Source: Eleusine coracana subsp. coracana
Lineage: Eukaryota > Streptophyta > Magnoliopsida > Poales > Poaceae
Length of the DNA: 64,000 nt
Assembly (NCBI GenBank): GCA_032690845.1
Contig: CM064428.1
Span: 22,356,001-22,420,000, forward strand
Reading direction: 5' to 3'
Below, piece by piece: positions 44,978 to 54,837 of the stretch (position 1 is the first letter of the stretch; each line of letters starts with the position of its first letter). The notes under the pieces were generated by a model. The model was not told the origin of the DNA. It saw only the letters and a program-made list of their open reading frames with translations, and made no database searches. Made by a program: the position numbers and the translations under genes.

Positions 44978-45211
44978 ATGTCAGGAAGCGACGGGGAGGG
45001 TGCTTCACCCTCAAAATTGGATGAGTGCGTGAGCCAAAATCAGTTACAGAAGGCTTTGCAGGCGGTTCAGAGTGATTTGGCAGAAACGATCACCAGGGCC
45101 GTCACCGACGCCGTCACCAAGCTTCACCTGGGAGAAAGCATTGAGCGGTTGGATAAGAGAGTCTCTAAGTTAACCGATCAGGTTGTCGAATTGGAGACCG
45201 CTCACAAGACC

Positions 45212-45248
<37 letters not shown>

Positions 45249-46978
45249 CCAACAACAACACCAACAACGACGTTGAAGGCGATCATGATGAAGCAACGGT
45301 GTATAAGGCTGATGGCACCGTCGATAGGTCAGCTACAAGGACCGCAAGGTTACGACGCCGTTTGCAATGTAACCCTCAAGGTATGGGTGGTTTCCACAAC
45401 CACACCCGTCGCACACAAGGTAACTATGCTCCAGATGACCCGTATGCTAAAATTAAGTTTTCAATTCCTTCGTTTTCGGGTCAATACGATGGTGATGCTT
45501 ACCTTGATTGGGAAATGACGGTAGAACAAAAATTTAATGCCCACCTTGTTCCTGAACAACAAAGAGTTAGACAAGCCACTAGTGAGTTTAAGGACTTTGC
45601 TATTGTTTGGTGGAGTGGTCTAGCTGCTGAAACCGATTTGCCTACTACTTGGGAAGAACTTAAGGTAGAAATGCGTGATCGTTTTGTTCCTCCTTCTTTT
45701 TATAGAGAAATTCGTAATAAACTGCAGCGTTTAGATCAAGGAGATAAAACTGTTCAGGAGTATTTTAGTGAGCTTCAGAAGGGTTTGATTCGTTGTGCTG
45801 TGGTTGAAAAAGTAGAGGATCAGATTTGCCGCTTTTATTCTGGTTTGAGAAAAGAAATTCAGGACATCCTTGATTATAAAGAATTTTATACCCTCAACCA
45901 GTGTTTCCAGTATGCTATGCTTGCAGAGAAAGAATCACAGGGACTTTTCCAGGCTTTTGAGGAGTACAGCAAGTCCAGGAATTTCTACCCACCACGGCCG
46001 ACGGGGACTTCGGGGCTGCCCAAGCCATCTTTCCGGCCGCCCCCACCAGCTAGTGTTGTTTCTGCAGCACCAAGATCAGCCCCTGCCCCTTCTACGCGCT
46101 CAGGTAAAAATTCTGTGCAGGTACCGGCTAGTAGTGCCTCCTCTGTTGCTTCGACGGGACGCACTACAGGGATTCAGTGCCACCGCTGCCATGGTCTTGG
46201 CCATGTGCAGAAAGATTGCCCAAGTAGGCGGGCATATGTGGCGACAGATGATGGCGGTTACATGAGCGCCTCCGATGTGGAGGATGAGGAGGAGGATGTC
46301 GCTGCCACCAGCGGTGACCTCGTCCTTGGAGGCGGAGATACCACGGGCTATATGAATATTATTGTGCAGCGTGTGCTTAGCACACAAGTCCAGCAACCCG
46401 AGATGATGCAGCGACATAACTTGTTCCAGATTTTCTTCGTCATCAAGAACCGTCGGGCACGTGTCATCATTGATGGAGGAAGCTGCAACAATTTGGTGAG
46501 TTCTGATGTGGTTAAGAAGCTTGATTTGACCACACGCCCACATCCACATCCATACTACATTCAGTGGTTAAATGACTCTGGAAAAGCTAAGGTAGCACAA
46601 ACTTGCAGAGTTCCTTTTTCCATTGGTTCCTATGTGGATTCTGTTGATTGTGATGTTGTACCCATGCAAGCTTGTTCACTTTTATTGGGTAGACCTTGGG
46701 AATTTGATAATGATGCTGTACACCATGGTAAAAGTAATAAGTACACTTTTATGCATAAAGGAACTAAAATTACTTTGTTACCAATGACCCCTGCTGAAAT
46801 TGTACAAGCTGATTTAGAACGAGCTGCTAGTTTGAAAAATAAACGCCCTGAAATTCAGCAACCTGTTAATTCTGCTTCTACACCAAGGGTGCTGCAATTA
46901 AATTACAAGGTCGTTCATGTCTTGCCACAAAATCTGAGCTTGCTGAAATTTCTACTGATGATATTTGCTATGCTTTGA
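44978..46978 (+). CDS. CRM-A gag (capsid-nucleocapsid-protease)
   Basis: An uninterrupted frame of 666 codons starts at the ATG 44978 (M-S-G-S-D-G-E-G). It has a helical N-terminus and a poly-Asn/Thr run from an AAC microsatellite (45211-45265). The gag core (about residues 150-320) contains W-E-M-T-V-E-Q-K-F, V-W-W-S-G-L and R-D-R-F-V-P-P-S-F. A Pro/Ser hinge is followed by a zinc knuckle C-H-R-C-H-G-L-G-H-V-Q-K-D-C (about 46178-46220) and the protease segment I-I-D-G-G-S-C-N-N-L (about 46467-46496). The C-terminal 35 codons run out of frame relative to pol, which overlaps in the -1 frame. Assembly into virus-like particles is the expected role. Confidence 0.92.
45211..45268 (+). repeat. AAC microsatellite in CRM-A gag
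   Basis: AAC/ACC trinucleotides encode poly-Asn with Thr interruptions. The number and order differ from CRM-B (58218-58280). Confidence 0.9.
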
Positions 46979-49900
46979 TATGCAAACAAGCCTTGTTTTT
47001 GCTTGGTGATATTGCTTCTAGTGCTTTGCCTCCTGCTGTCACTAACCTTTTGCAGGAGTATGAGGATGTTTTCCCAGCTGAGATACCCCCGGGATTGCCA
47101 CCTTTGAGAGGGATTGAGCATCAAATTGATTTGATTCCTGGTGCTACTTTACCAAACCGTGCTGCTTATAGGACCAACCCTGAGGAGACTAAGGAGATAC
47201 AACGACAAGTCCAAGACCTTTTGGATCGTGGGTATGTTCGTCAATCACTTAGTCCTTGTGCTGTTCCTGTACTTTTGGTTCCTAAGAAAGATGGTTCTTG
47301 GCGTATGTGTGTAGATTGTAGAGCCATTAATAACATTACTATTAGGTATCGTCATCCTATTCCTAGGCTAGACGACATGCTTGATGAGTTATGTGGTGCT
47401 ATAATTTTCACTAAAATTGATTTGCGTAGTGGCTACCATCAAATTAGAATGAAACTTGGAGATGAATGGAAAACAGCTTTCAAAACCAAATTCGGGTTGT
47501 ATGAGTGGTTAGTAATGCCTTTTGGGTTAACTAATGCACCCAGTACTTTCATGCGTTTGATGAATGAGGTTTTAAGACCTTTTATTGGCAAATTTGTGGT
47601 TGTTTACTTTGATGATATCTTGATTTATAGCAAATCCACGGATGATCATATGATTCATTTGCGTGCTGTTTTTGATGCTTTGCGAGTTGCACGTTTATTT
47701 GGTAACCTTGAGAAGTGCACCTTTTGCACGGATCGAGTCTCTTTTCTTGGCTATGTTGTGACTCCACAGGGAATTGAGGTGGATGAGGCGAAGATTGAAG
47801 CCATAAAGAGCTGGCCTGTACCAAAAACTATCACACAAGTGAGGAGTTTTCTTGGTCTTGCAGGTTTCTACCGCCGCTTTGTCAAAGATTTCAGCACCAT
47901 TGCTGCACCATTGCATGAGTTGACAAAGAAGGGCGTTGACTTCCATTTTGGTAAGGTACATCATGAGTCTTTTGATGCTTTGAAGGACAAACTTACACAT
48001 GCACCATTGCTGCAATTACCCAATTTTGATAAGACTTTTGAGCTTGAATGTGATGCTAGTGGTATAGGCATTGGTGGTGTTCTGATGCAAAATGGTAAAC
48101 CTGTTGCATACTTTAGTGAGAAAATTACTGGGCCTGTTTTGAATTATTCCACGTATGATAAGGAACTATATGCACTTGTACGTTCTTTAGAAACGTGGCG
48201 TCATTATTTGTTGCCCAAAGAATTTGTTATTCATTCTGATCATGAATCACTTAAGTATATTCGTTCTCAAGGCAATTTGAACCGTAGACATGCTAAATGG
48301 GTTGAGTTTATTGAGTCTTTTCCTTATATTATTAAACATAAGAAAGGGAAGGATAATGTGATTGCTGATGCTTTATCGAGGCGATATACTTTGTTGTCTC
48401 AACTTGATTGTAGAATTTTTGGACTTGAGGCAATTAAAGAACAATATTTTGTTGATGTCGATTTTAAAGATGTATTGCTGCACTGTAAAGAAGGTCGTGC
48501 TTGGCACAAATTTGTGTTGAATGATGGATTCTTGTTTAGAGCTAACCGCCTATGCATTCCAGTTGGTTCCGTTCGTCTTTTGTTGTTGCAGGAGGCGCAT
48601 GGAGGTGGATTGATGGGTCATTTTGGTGCTAAGAAGACAGAGGATATTTTGGCCACACACTTCTTTTGGCCAAGGATGAGGAAAGATGTTGAGCGTTTTG
48701 TTGCTCGCTGCACTACATGTCAAAAAGCTAAGTCTCGATTGAATCCACATGGTTTATACATGCCACTTCCTGTTCCTTCTATTCCTTGGGCGGATATTTC
48801 TATGGACTTTATTTTAGGACTGCCTAGGACTAAGAGGGGGAGCGATAGCATTTTTGTTGTCGTGGATCGTTTTTCCAAGATGGCACACTTTATATCATGT
48901 CATAAAACTGATGATGCTAGTTATATTGCTGATCTTTTTTTCAAAGAAATTGTACGTTTGCATGGTATGCCTTCTACTATTGTTTCAGATCGTGATGCAA
49001 AATTCTTGAGTCATTTTTGGCGCACGCTTTGGAATAAGTTGGGTACAAAGTTGTTATTTTCTACAACTTGTCATCCACAAACTGATGGACAAACTGAGGT
49101 TGTGAACCGCACTTTGGGTACTATGTTGCGAGCTGTTTTGAAGAAAAATTTGAAGCAATGGGAAGAATGCTTACCTCATGTTGAGTTTGCTTATAATCGG
49201 GCAACACATTCTACTTCCAAGGTAAGTCCATTCAAGGTAGTGTATGGTTTCGATCCCCGTACTCCACTTGATATACTTCCTCTACCTATTAATGAGAGAA
49301 TTCATATTGATGCTAAGGAGCGTGCTGAATTTATTTTGCAAATACATGAGACCACTAGACTTAGCATTGAAAAGATGAATGAAAAGTATAAAATTGCTGG
49401 TAGTAAGGGAAGAAAGGAAGTAAAGCTTGATGTAGGAGATTTAGTGTGGTTACACTTAAGGAAGGATAGATTTCCAGAATTGAGAAAGTCTAAACTAATG
49501 CCTAGAGCTGATGGTCCATTCAAAATAATAGAGAAGATTAATGATAATGCATACAAACTTGAGTTGCCTCCCGAGTTCGGGGTTAGTCCTATTTTTAACA
49601 TTTCAGATTTGAAACCATACTTGGGAGAAGAGGATGAGCTTGAGTCAAGGACGACTCCACTTCAAGAGGGGGAGGATGATGAGGACATCACTCCTATGGA
49701 TACACACAACACTCCTCCAAATCTGGACTTGCAAGGTCCAATGACTAGAGCTCGTACACGACAACTACATTTAGAGGTGAGCTCGTTCCTACGTTCTTCG
49801 CTATATGTTACTTTTGAGAATGGTTTGCTACCTAATGATTATTTTATGATTAGAAACCATGGAGAGGACCAGGAGATGATGGGAGAAGGATTTGGAAACG

Positions 49901-49992
49901 TGGAGGGCCAGCAAGGGCTTGGAAGCCAAAGTGGAGGCCCAATCAAAACCGACTTCGAGTCTGTTTCGGGGCCCAGGACCAGTCTGTACTAA
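46866..49992 (+). CDS. CRM-A pol (RT, RNase H, integrase, CR-type C-terminus)
   Basis: The pol frame is open from about 46866 (-1 relative to gag), with no obvious ATG start; residues are counted from codon 46975. RT 30-260 has catalytic Y-F-D-D at 211-214. RNase H has acidic residues at 360, 397, 422 and 464. The integrase zinc finger has His 542/549 and Cys 579/582, and the catalytic Asp 611, Asp 672 and Glu 708 have DD35E spacing. The last about 105 residues (from 901) are encoded by the 3' LTR and contain G-P-M-T-R-A-R-T-R-Q-L and N-G-L-L-P-N, resembling the CRM integrase tail implicated in centromere targeting. The frame has no stop over 1005 codons. Confidence 0.93.
49664..49676 (+). 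promoter_or_regulatory. CRM-A polypurine tract
   Basis: AAGAGGGGGAGGA directly precedes the LTR start at 49677 while also being part of the pol frame. Confidence 0.88.
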
Positions 49993-50600
49993 AACGGTCG
50001 CCCAGGACGCATACGGACTCGGATTTGGACGTTCTACATATGCACGGAAAGATAAGGAGAATACCTTTCCAATGCCGCCGGCCTCATGTCAAAATTCATC
50101 CGGAGTCATCGGGAATCGTCAAAACAAGAGAGAGTCCAGAATCTGTGTCGGTGCTGCGTCGCTTATTTTTTGTCTTTGGGCCTTGTATCTAGTTGAGCCC
50201 AATTCGGGGCGCGTCCAGAGGGTCTTGCACGACCCTAGGGTCTTTATATACAGCCACCGCCGCACCCTTAGGGTTCGGGTTTTGCTTAGATCAATTCTGT
50301 TCATAAACAGTTTCGCCGTTCATCGGTTTGTGAGACCCCAACTTCGAGAGTTTAATCATACATCTGCAATTGTGTTGCATTATTCGTTGTTCTTGCTTGT
50401 GTTCTTGATTCGCAGGCAGGGATTAGCCTTCTCGGCGAGGTCAATCGTCTTTTGGACGGTTGATAACCAGAGGAGACGTCGTGCTGCGATTGCGGGGTTT
50501 AGAACGTGCTGTTCTGAAGCCGGATCGATTTGTGTGTCGCCTCCGACCAAATCAACTTACCAAGAACCTTTCGGAAGATCGGGAACCCTTGTCCACATCA
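49677..50600 (+). repeat. CRM-A 3' LTR (924 bp)
   Basis: Almost identical to 42812-43735. TATA box at about 50243-50250. The first 316 bp code for the pol C-terminus. Confidence 0.95.
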
Positions 50601-50605
50601 CGTGG

Positions 50606-51392
50606 ACTAGGTCCACGGGGTCGTGAACCGGCCGTTGACCCATGGTCCACGGGTCCACCATGGACCACCGACGACGGCGGCCATTGTCGGCTCCCGGAGC
50701 TCGCGGCAGCGACGTGCGGGGCGGCGCGGAGACGGCGCAACGGGGTGGCGAGGGGAGGGGAGCTCACCGGAGCAAGCGCGGTGCGGCGAGGTGGCCGTAG
50801 GCGGCACCTCGAAGCGATGGCGGCGGCGGCAGCGGAGCTCGGTGGCGGCGCGGCATGGCGGCGAGGCGCGGCGAGGCGGTGGGGTGGGGAAAAGCCGCGC
50901 GGGGCGCGGTCCCGCCTTTATATAGGCGCAGGGCCCTAGGGGGCCTTGGCGCGCACGCCAAGGTCCGGCGGTGGTGGCTGGTGGCTGGGCTTGGCGGCGG
51001 CTAGGGTTCGCGGGGGCGGGCGCGGGCGCGCGCATGGGCCGTGCGAGGCGCGGGGCTGGGTGGGCCGTGGTGGCACGTAAGCCGAGAGGGAGAGAGGGGC
51101 GAGCTGGGCCGCGGGGAGGCTGGCCCAGGCGGGGAAGAGAGAGGAGGGGGAGGGGAAGAAAAGAGAGTGGGCCCAGGGAGAAGGAGATTCGGCCCAAGGG
51201 CCAAGCCTAGTTCTCTTTTTTCTTTTTATTTTCTTTCTCTTTTCCTAAATTCCTAAAATCAAACCAACACGATTCCTACTCGGGATTTTAAATAGATTTT
51301 TCAAGTAATAAAACCCTAGTGCGGCTAACCAGCAAGAGTGCAACATTCGAAATTTTAAAATACCTAAAAGAATTGAAAATGAGGGTGTTACA
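50606..51392 (-). repeat. Tekay 5' LTR, part 2
   Basis: It continues the LTR after the CRM-A insertion and matches 34067-34848, ending in GGTGTTACA. It contains the GC-rich promoter block and a TATA-like site near 50918-50925 (minus strand). Confidence 0.92.
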
Positions 51393-51397
51393 ATAGC
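51393..51397. repeat. Target site duplication of the Tekay element, right copy
   Basis: ATAGC, identical to 31902-31906. Confidence 0.93.
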
Positions 51398-52418
51398 TCA
51401 GACACATGTGTGTTGTACAATCTTTAGTAGCTTGCTTTTTAATTTACATGACAGTAATATGAATGATCAGAGAAATTATTTTCAACAACGAGGATTGAAA
51501 TCAACATGATTCGGGCACAATTATACCTCAAAGGACAAATACGCTTGGGCTATGAGCTCTTCGAAATTCCCAATTCTTCCAGCTCCTATGTTTCATCCCA
51601 CCCTGCAGTGGCATACCCTCCTACATGATGCACAATCCGGATTTGGCTGGGTTCTGAGATTTTCCCTCTCACATAAGAGTGAATTGGCATTGAAAACAGA
51701 TCTTCCTCTAGACCAATTGAATAATCATATGTCAGCTTTGGCACTATTTCATGGACCAGCGTCAGCTCTTCCTCTTCAGGAATGGATCGCCTTGGCGGAG
51801 TACCTGTTGTCTCTGCTATGTTCAAATCTGGCCAGTCAGGCATCAGAGTGTCTGTACGATCACTCGGCGTTCCGACCAACTGATTTTTTATGTGGCCACC
51901 AGCTTCAGCATCATCAATTGTTGTTGTTGTGTGCTGATCCTTAGGTACTTTGTTCTTTCAACCGGTACTACCATAAGCCGTTCTACCACAAGAAGATAAT
52001 AGCATTATTTCTTTATTATGAGAGAAGAGGAAACCACTGGCTACCAGTGCAATTACTTGGGACGACTCTTGGACTTTAATCCTGTAACTTTGCGTGGTGA
52101 AGAAGATGAGATATCAGTTCTGGTGGAGCCTACGTCGCTATCAGTTTTAGACTTCTTGGTACCTCCCTTGTCCGGTTGAGGTGGACGCTTGTTGGCTTCA
52201 GTTGACAGTGCACTCTGTCTTTGCCGAGTGGTTTTTGACTCGGTTGTCATTCTTTTGGCTGCTTCTTGCTTCAACCGAGCAGTTCACTTAGCCAAAGATT
52301 CTTCTTCACCAGAATCAATAATTTGTGCCTTGTGGTGCTTTAAAGGTCGGGCTTGTTTAGGCAACTTTTCTTGGACATGAGGAGGCAATGGTGGATTGGA
52401 TATGTATCAATCTAGGCT
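51398..52418 (-). pseudogene. Tat-c antisense gene, exon 2 and following part
   Basis: The minus strand from 52418 is open in phase 0 after splicing, apart from two TGA codons near 52407 and 52290, down to a TAA at 52053-52055. It encodes L-D followed by N-P-P-L-P-P, matching L-D-T-E-Q-S-H-P-P-L-P-P of Tat-a exon 2, then a basic Ser/Lys/Arg-rich segment. A further open part at 51879-51586 (P-D-W-P-D-L-N-I, acidic) is probably another exon. It ends at the Tekay insertion and resumes at 31901. Confidence 0.7.
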
Positions 52419-52587
52419 CTACAATCAAACAGGCTTATCAATATTGGAATAAACCATATCAAATCTAGAGTATTATGATACATCCTACCCAGGTAGGGTG
52501 GAACGAAGCCCGATACACCGATCCGGATTCTCTGAATCCCGCAATCTTAGCACCACAACTCCTGCCGAAAGCCCGACACACCGATCC

Positions 52588-53286
52588 TGATGAGGACATC
52601 CTCCACTATTACCCGCTGGGGCGGCGACCGTGTGAGCCTCTAAATAAACCCACCTTGCTTAGCTTGGGAGGTGGAAGCGACCTTAAAAGGGAGAGCCACC
52701 CTTTCCCTATCAGACTAGTCTTTTAGGGAGATTGGGCCTTTCACTGAGTGGGGGCGCCGGTGTTGCGGTGCTAAGACTGCGGATTCAGATCGTGGACCTA
52801 GAATCGGATCGGTGTGTCGGGCTTTCGGCAGGAGTTGTGGTGCTAAGATTGCGGGATTCAGAGAATCCGGATCGGTGTGTCGGGCTTCGTTCCATCCTAC
52901 CTGGGCCGGATGTATCATTTGGTATCAGAGTTGGGCCCTTGTTAAGAAGGGGAGAATGATGAGGACATCCTCCACTATTAGCCGCTGGGGCGGCGACCGT
53001 GTGAGCCTCTAAATAAACCCACCTTGCTTAGCTTGGGAGGTGGAAGCCACCTTAAAAGGGAGAGCCACCCTTTCCCTATCAGACTAGTCTTTTAGGGAGA
53101 TTGGGCCTTTCACTGAGTGGGGGCGCCGGTGTTGCGGTGCTAAGACTGCGGATTCGGATCGTGGACCTAGAATCGGATCGGTGTGTCGGGCTTTCGGCAG
53201 GAGTTGTGGTGCTAAGATTGCGGGATTCAGAGAATCCGGATCGGTGTGTCGGGCTTCGTTCCATCCTACCTGGGCCGGATGTATCA
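52588..53286 (+). mobile_element. TRIM element, inner copy (699 bp)
   Basis: LTRs are 52588-52917 and 52957-53286 (330 bp each), and the internal domain is 52918-52956 (39 bp). The target duplication GATCC lies at 52583-52587 and 53287-53291. LTR differences by eye: three (near 52612, 52671 and 52786). It has no coding capacity. Each LTR contains two related copies of GTGCTAAGA...GGATCGGTGTGTCGGGCTT. Confidence 0.95.
52918..52956 (+). promoter_or_regulatory. Complete 39-bp internal domain of the TRIM: PBS and PPT
   Basis: TGGTATCAGAG (52920-52930) is a tRNA-Met primer binding site, and AAGAAGGGGAGAA (52944-52956) is the polypurine tract. Only 13 bases lie between them. The outer copy has the same layout at 53510-53548. 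Confidence 0.93.
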
Positions 53287-53898
53287 GATCCGATTCTAGG
53301 TCCACGACTCGAATCCGCAGTCTTAGCACCGCAACACCGGCGCCCCCACTCAGGGAAAGGCCCAATCTCCCTAAAAGACTAGTCTGATAGGGGAAGGGTG
53401 GCTCTCCCTTTTAAGGTGGCTTCCACCTCCCAAGCTAAGCAAGGTGGGATTATTCAGAGGCTCACACGGTCGCCGCCCCAGCGGGTAATAGTGGAGGATG
53501 TCCTCATCATTCTCCCCTTCTTAACAAGGGCCCAGCTCTGATACCAAATGATACATCCGGCCCAGGTAGGGTGGAACGAAGCCCGATACACCGATCTGGA
53601 TTCTCTGAATCCCGCAATCTTAGCACCACAACTCCTGCCGAAAGCCCGACACACCGATCCGATTCTAGGTCCACGACTCGAATCCGCAGTCTTAGCACCG
53701 CAACACCGGCGCCCCCACTCAGGGAAAGGCCCAATCTCCCTAAAAGACTAGTCTGATAGGGGAAGGGTGGCTCTCCCTTTTAAGGTGGCTTCCACCTCCC
53801 AAGCTAAGCAAGGTGGGATTATTCAGAGGCTCACACGGTCGCCGCCCCAGCGGGTAATAGTGGAGGATGTCCTCATCATATTAGCAGGGTGTACTTAC

Positions 53899-54837
53899 AT
53901 CTTTTCTACCGGTCTTGGAGTGATAATCGGTCGTCTTGTTGCCCATAGTCCAGTCGAGCAGAGACAAGAAAATATTTTCAAGTCTCTGCATTAGCTCTCA
54001 ATGAAATAGTTCTTCAGGTACTTCTCTGGTCGGATCCTCAATCATATCATATTTCCAGCCAGGGACATGTCTCCTTTTGATCGGTTGCACATGTCGGAAT
54101 ATGAAGCTCGCAACAACATCGACTCCGGTGAATCCTTTTGACTTCAAGATAGAAATCTGCTCCAGGATCTCTTTCACTTCTTCTTGTTTTTCAGGAGATT
54201 CCTCTTGGGACCATTCAGGTCATGGCACGGACACTTCGGGATTACTTTCATAAAGAGGAGGAGCATGGTTCACATGGTAGAACCAATCATCATGCCATCC
54301 TTTATTAGTGGAATGAAGATGGACTTCTAAGTATTTGGATTTATTCCTTAATTGAAAAACAGCCCCACCAATGACATTGCTGCTAATGGATTTCAATACA
54401 AATAGTTCCTTGAACAACTCAAAATGGGGCACAATGCCTAGGAACACTTCGCAAAAGTGAATAAAAATTGAGATATGGAGAATGGAATTGGGATTCAGAT
54501 TGACTAGGTTAATCCCATAGAAGAAAAGCAGCCCGCAAAAGAAATCAGAGCATGGGATCCCAAATCCGTGATAGAAAAAGGGAGCAAAACTAGTAACACG
54601 GTCAACAGGAGGTTGGGGGAATCTCTGACCTATGGTATTGATCTAGTCTGTCGTCTGTTGATCATGGAGGACTCTGTCGATCACAAGCCGGTTAATCTTC
54701 TTATAATCTATGGAGGATGATGGAAATTCTTTGATGCCTTCGGGGATGTCGAGGGTTGGGTCATCTTTCATTTGAACAGGAGATTCCTTCCCTTTGGTCG
54801 ATCTCTTGGAGCTTTGGCGCGTGCGCTTGGGTGCCAT
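53899..54837 (-). pseudogene. Tat-c antisense gene, exon 1
   Basis: It starts at the ATG 54837-54835 (M-A-P-K-R-T-R) with a basic N-terminus, then D-I-P-E-G-I aligned with D-I-P-E-Q-L in Tat-a. The conserved domain follows: F-F-Y-G-I-N-L-V-N-L-N-P-N-S-I-L-H-I, F-C-E-V-F-L-G-I, W-F-Y-H-V-N and V-P-G-W-K-Y. Stops near 54643, 54220 and 54010 make it a pseudogene. The domain resembles the plant 'putative gypsy type transposon' family. A minus-strand TATTTAAG near 54988 is a weak promoter candidate. Confidence 0.77.

Larger units (their letters stand above)
42812..50600 (+). mobile_element. CRM-A: complete centromeric-type (CRM) chromovirus
   Basis: The element is 7789 bp with 924-bp LTRs (TGATG...CATCA), a primer binding site, gag, pol and a polypurine tract. 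The target duplication CGTGG is perfect (42807-42811 and 50601-50605). RT, integrase and the gag zinc knuckle are of the CRM lineage, and the pol frame extends into the 3' LTR, a feature of CRM group A. By eye the LTRs differ at one position (near 43638 against 50507, T/C). All catalytic motifs are intact, and the only defect seen is a gag-pol frame break. Confidence 0.95.
31907..51392 (-). mobile_element. Tekay/Del-type chromovirus, interrupted by CRM-A
   Basis: It is a complete element on the minus strand, about 11.7 kb without the nested insertion. It has LTRs of 2.94 kb (TGTAACACC ... GGTGTGACA), a tRNA-Met primer binding site, an extra ORF, a gag-pol frame ending in an integrase with chromodomain, and a polypurine tract. 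The 5-bp target duplication ATAGC is intact. Both the chromodomain and LTR type fit the Tekay/Del lineage. Three TAG codons and two frameshifts make it non-autonomous. By eye the LTRs differ by a few percent (8 differences in the first 195 bp, fewer later). Confidence 0.92.
52476..53878 (-). mobile_element. TRIM element, outer copy (699 bp without insertion)
   Basis: This is a small non-coding LTR element on the minus strand. LTRs are 53549-53878 and 52476-52587 plus 53292-53509 (330 bp each), and the internal region is 53510-53548 (39 bp). The target duplication TATTA lies at 52471-52475 and 53879-53883. Its left LTR is interrupted by another copy in the opposite orientation. LTR differences by eye: three in 330 bp. 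Confidence 0.94.
52419..53898 (-). other. Intron of Tat-c antisense gene containing TRIM insertions
   Basis: The donor GTAAGT begins at 53898 and the acceptor GATTGTAG ends at 52419. Without the TRIM elements and one TSD it is about 72 bp, close to the 77-bp intron of Tat-a at the same position and phase. Confidence 0.75.

Noticed and set aside
46866..46978. Programmed -1 frameshift between CRM gag and pol
   Set aside because: No canonical slippery heptamer is visible in the overlap. A fixed one-base deletion is simpler. Kept only as an open question in the findings.
52588..53286. Cassandra-type TRIM carrying 5S rRNA sequence
   Set aside because: LTR length and termini differ, and I see no 5S internal promoter boxes.
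53084..53382. Short ORFs of 60-93 codons in both directions in the TRIM copies
   Set aside because: They are mirror copies of LTR sequence read in several frames, cross the 39-bp internal domain, and resemble no protein. The element is non-coding.
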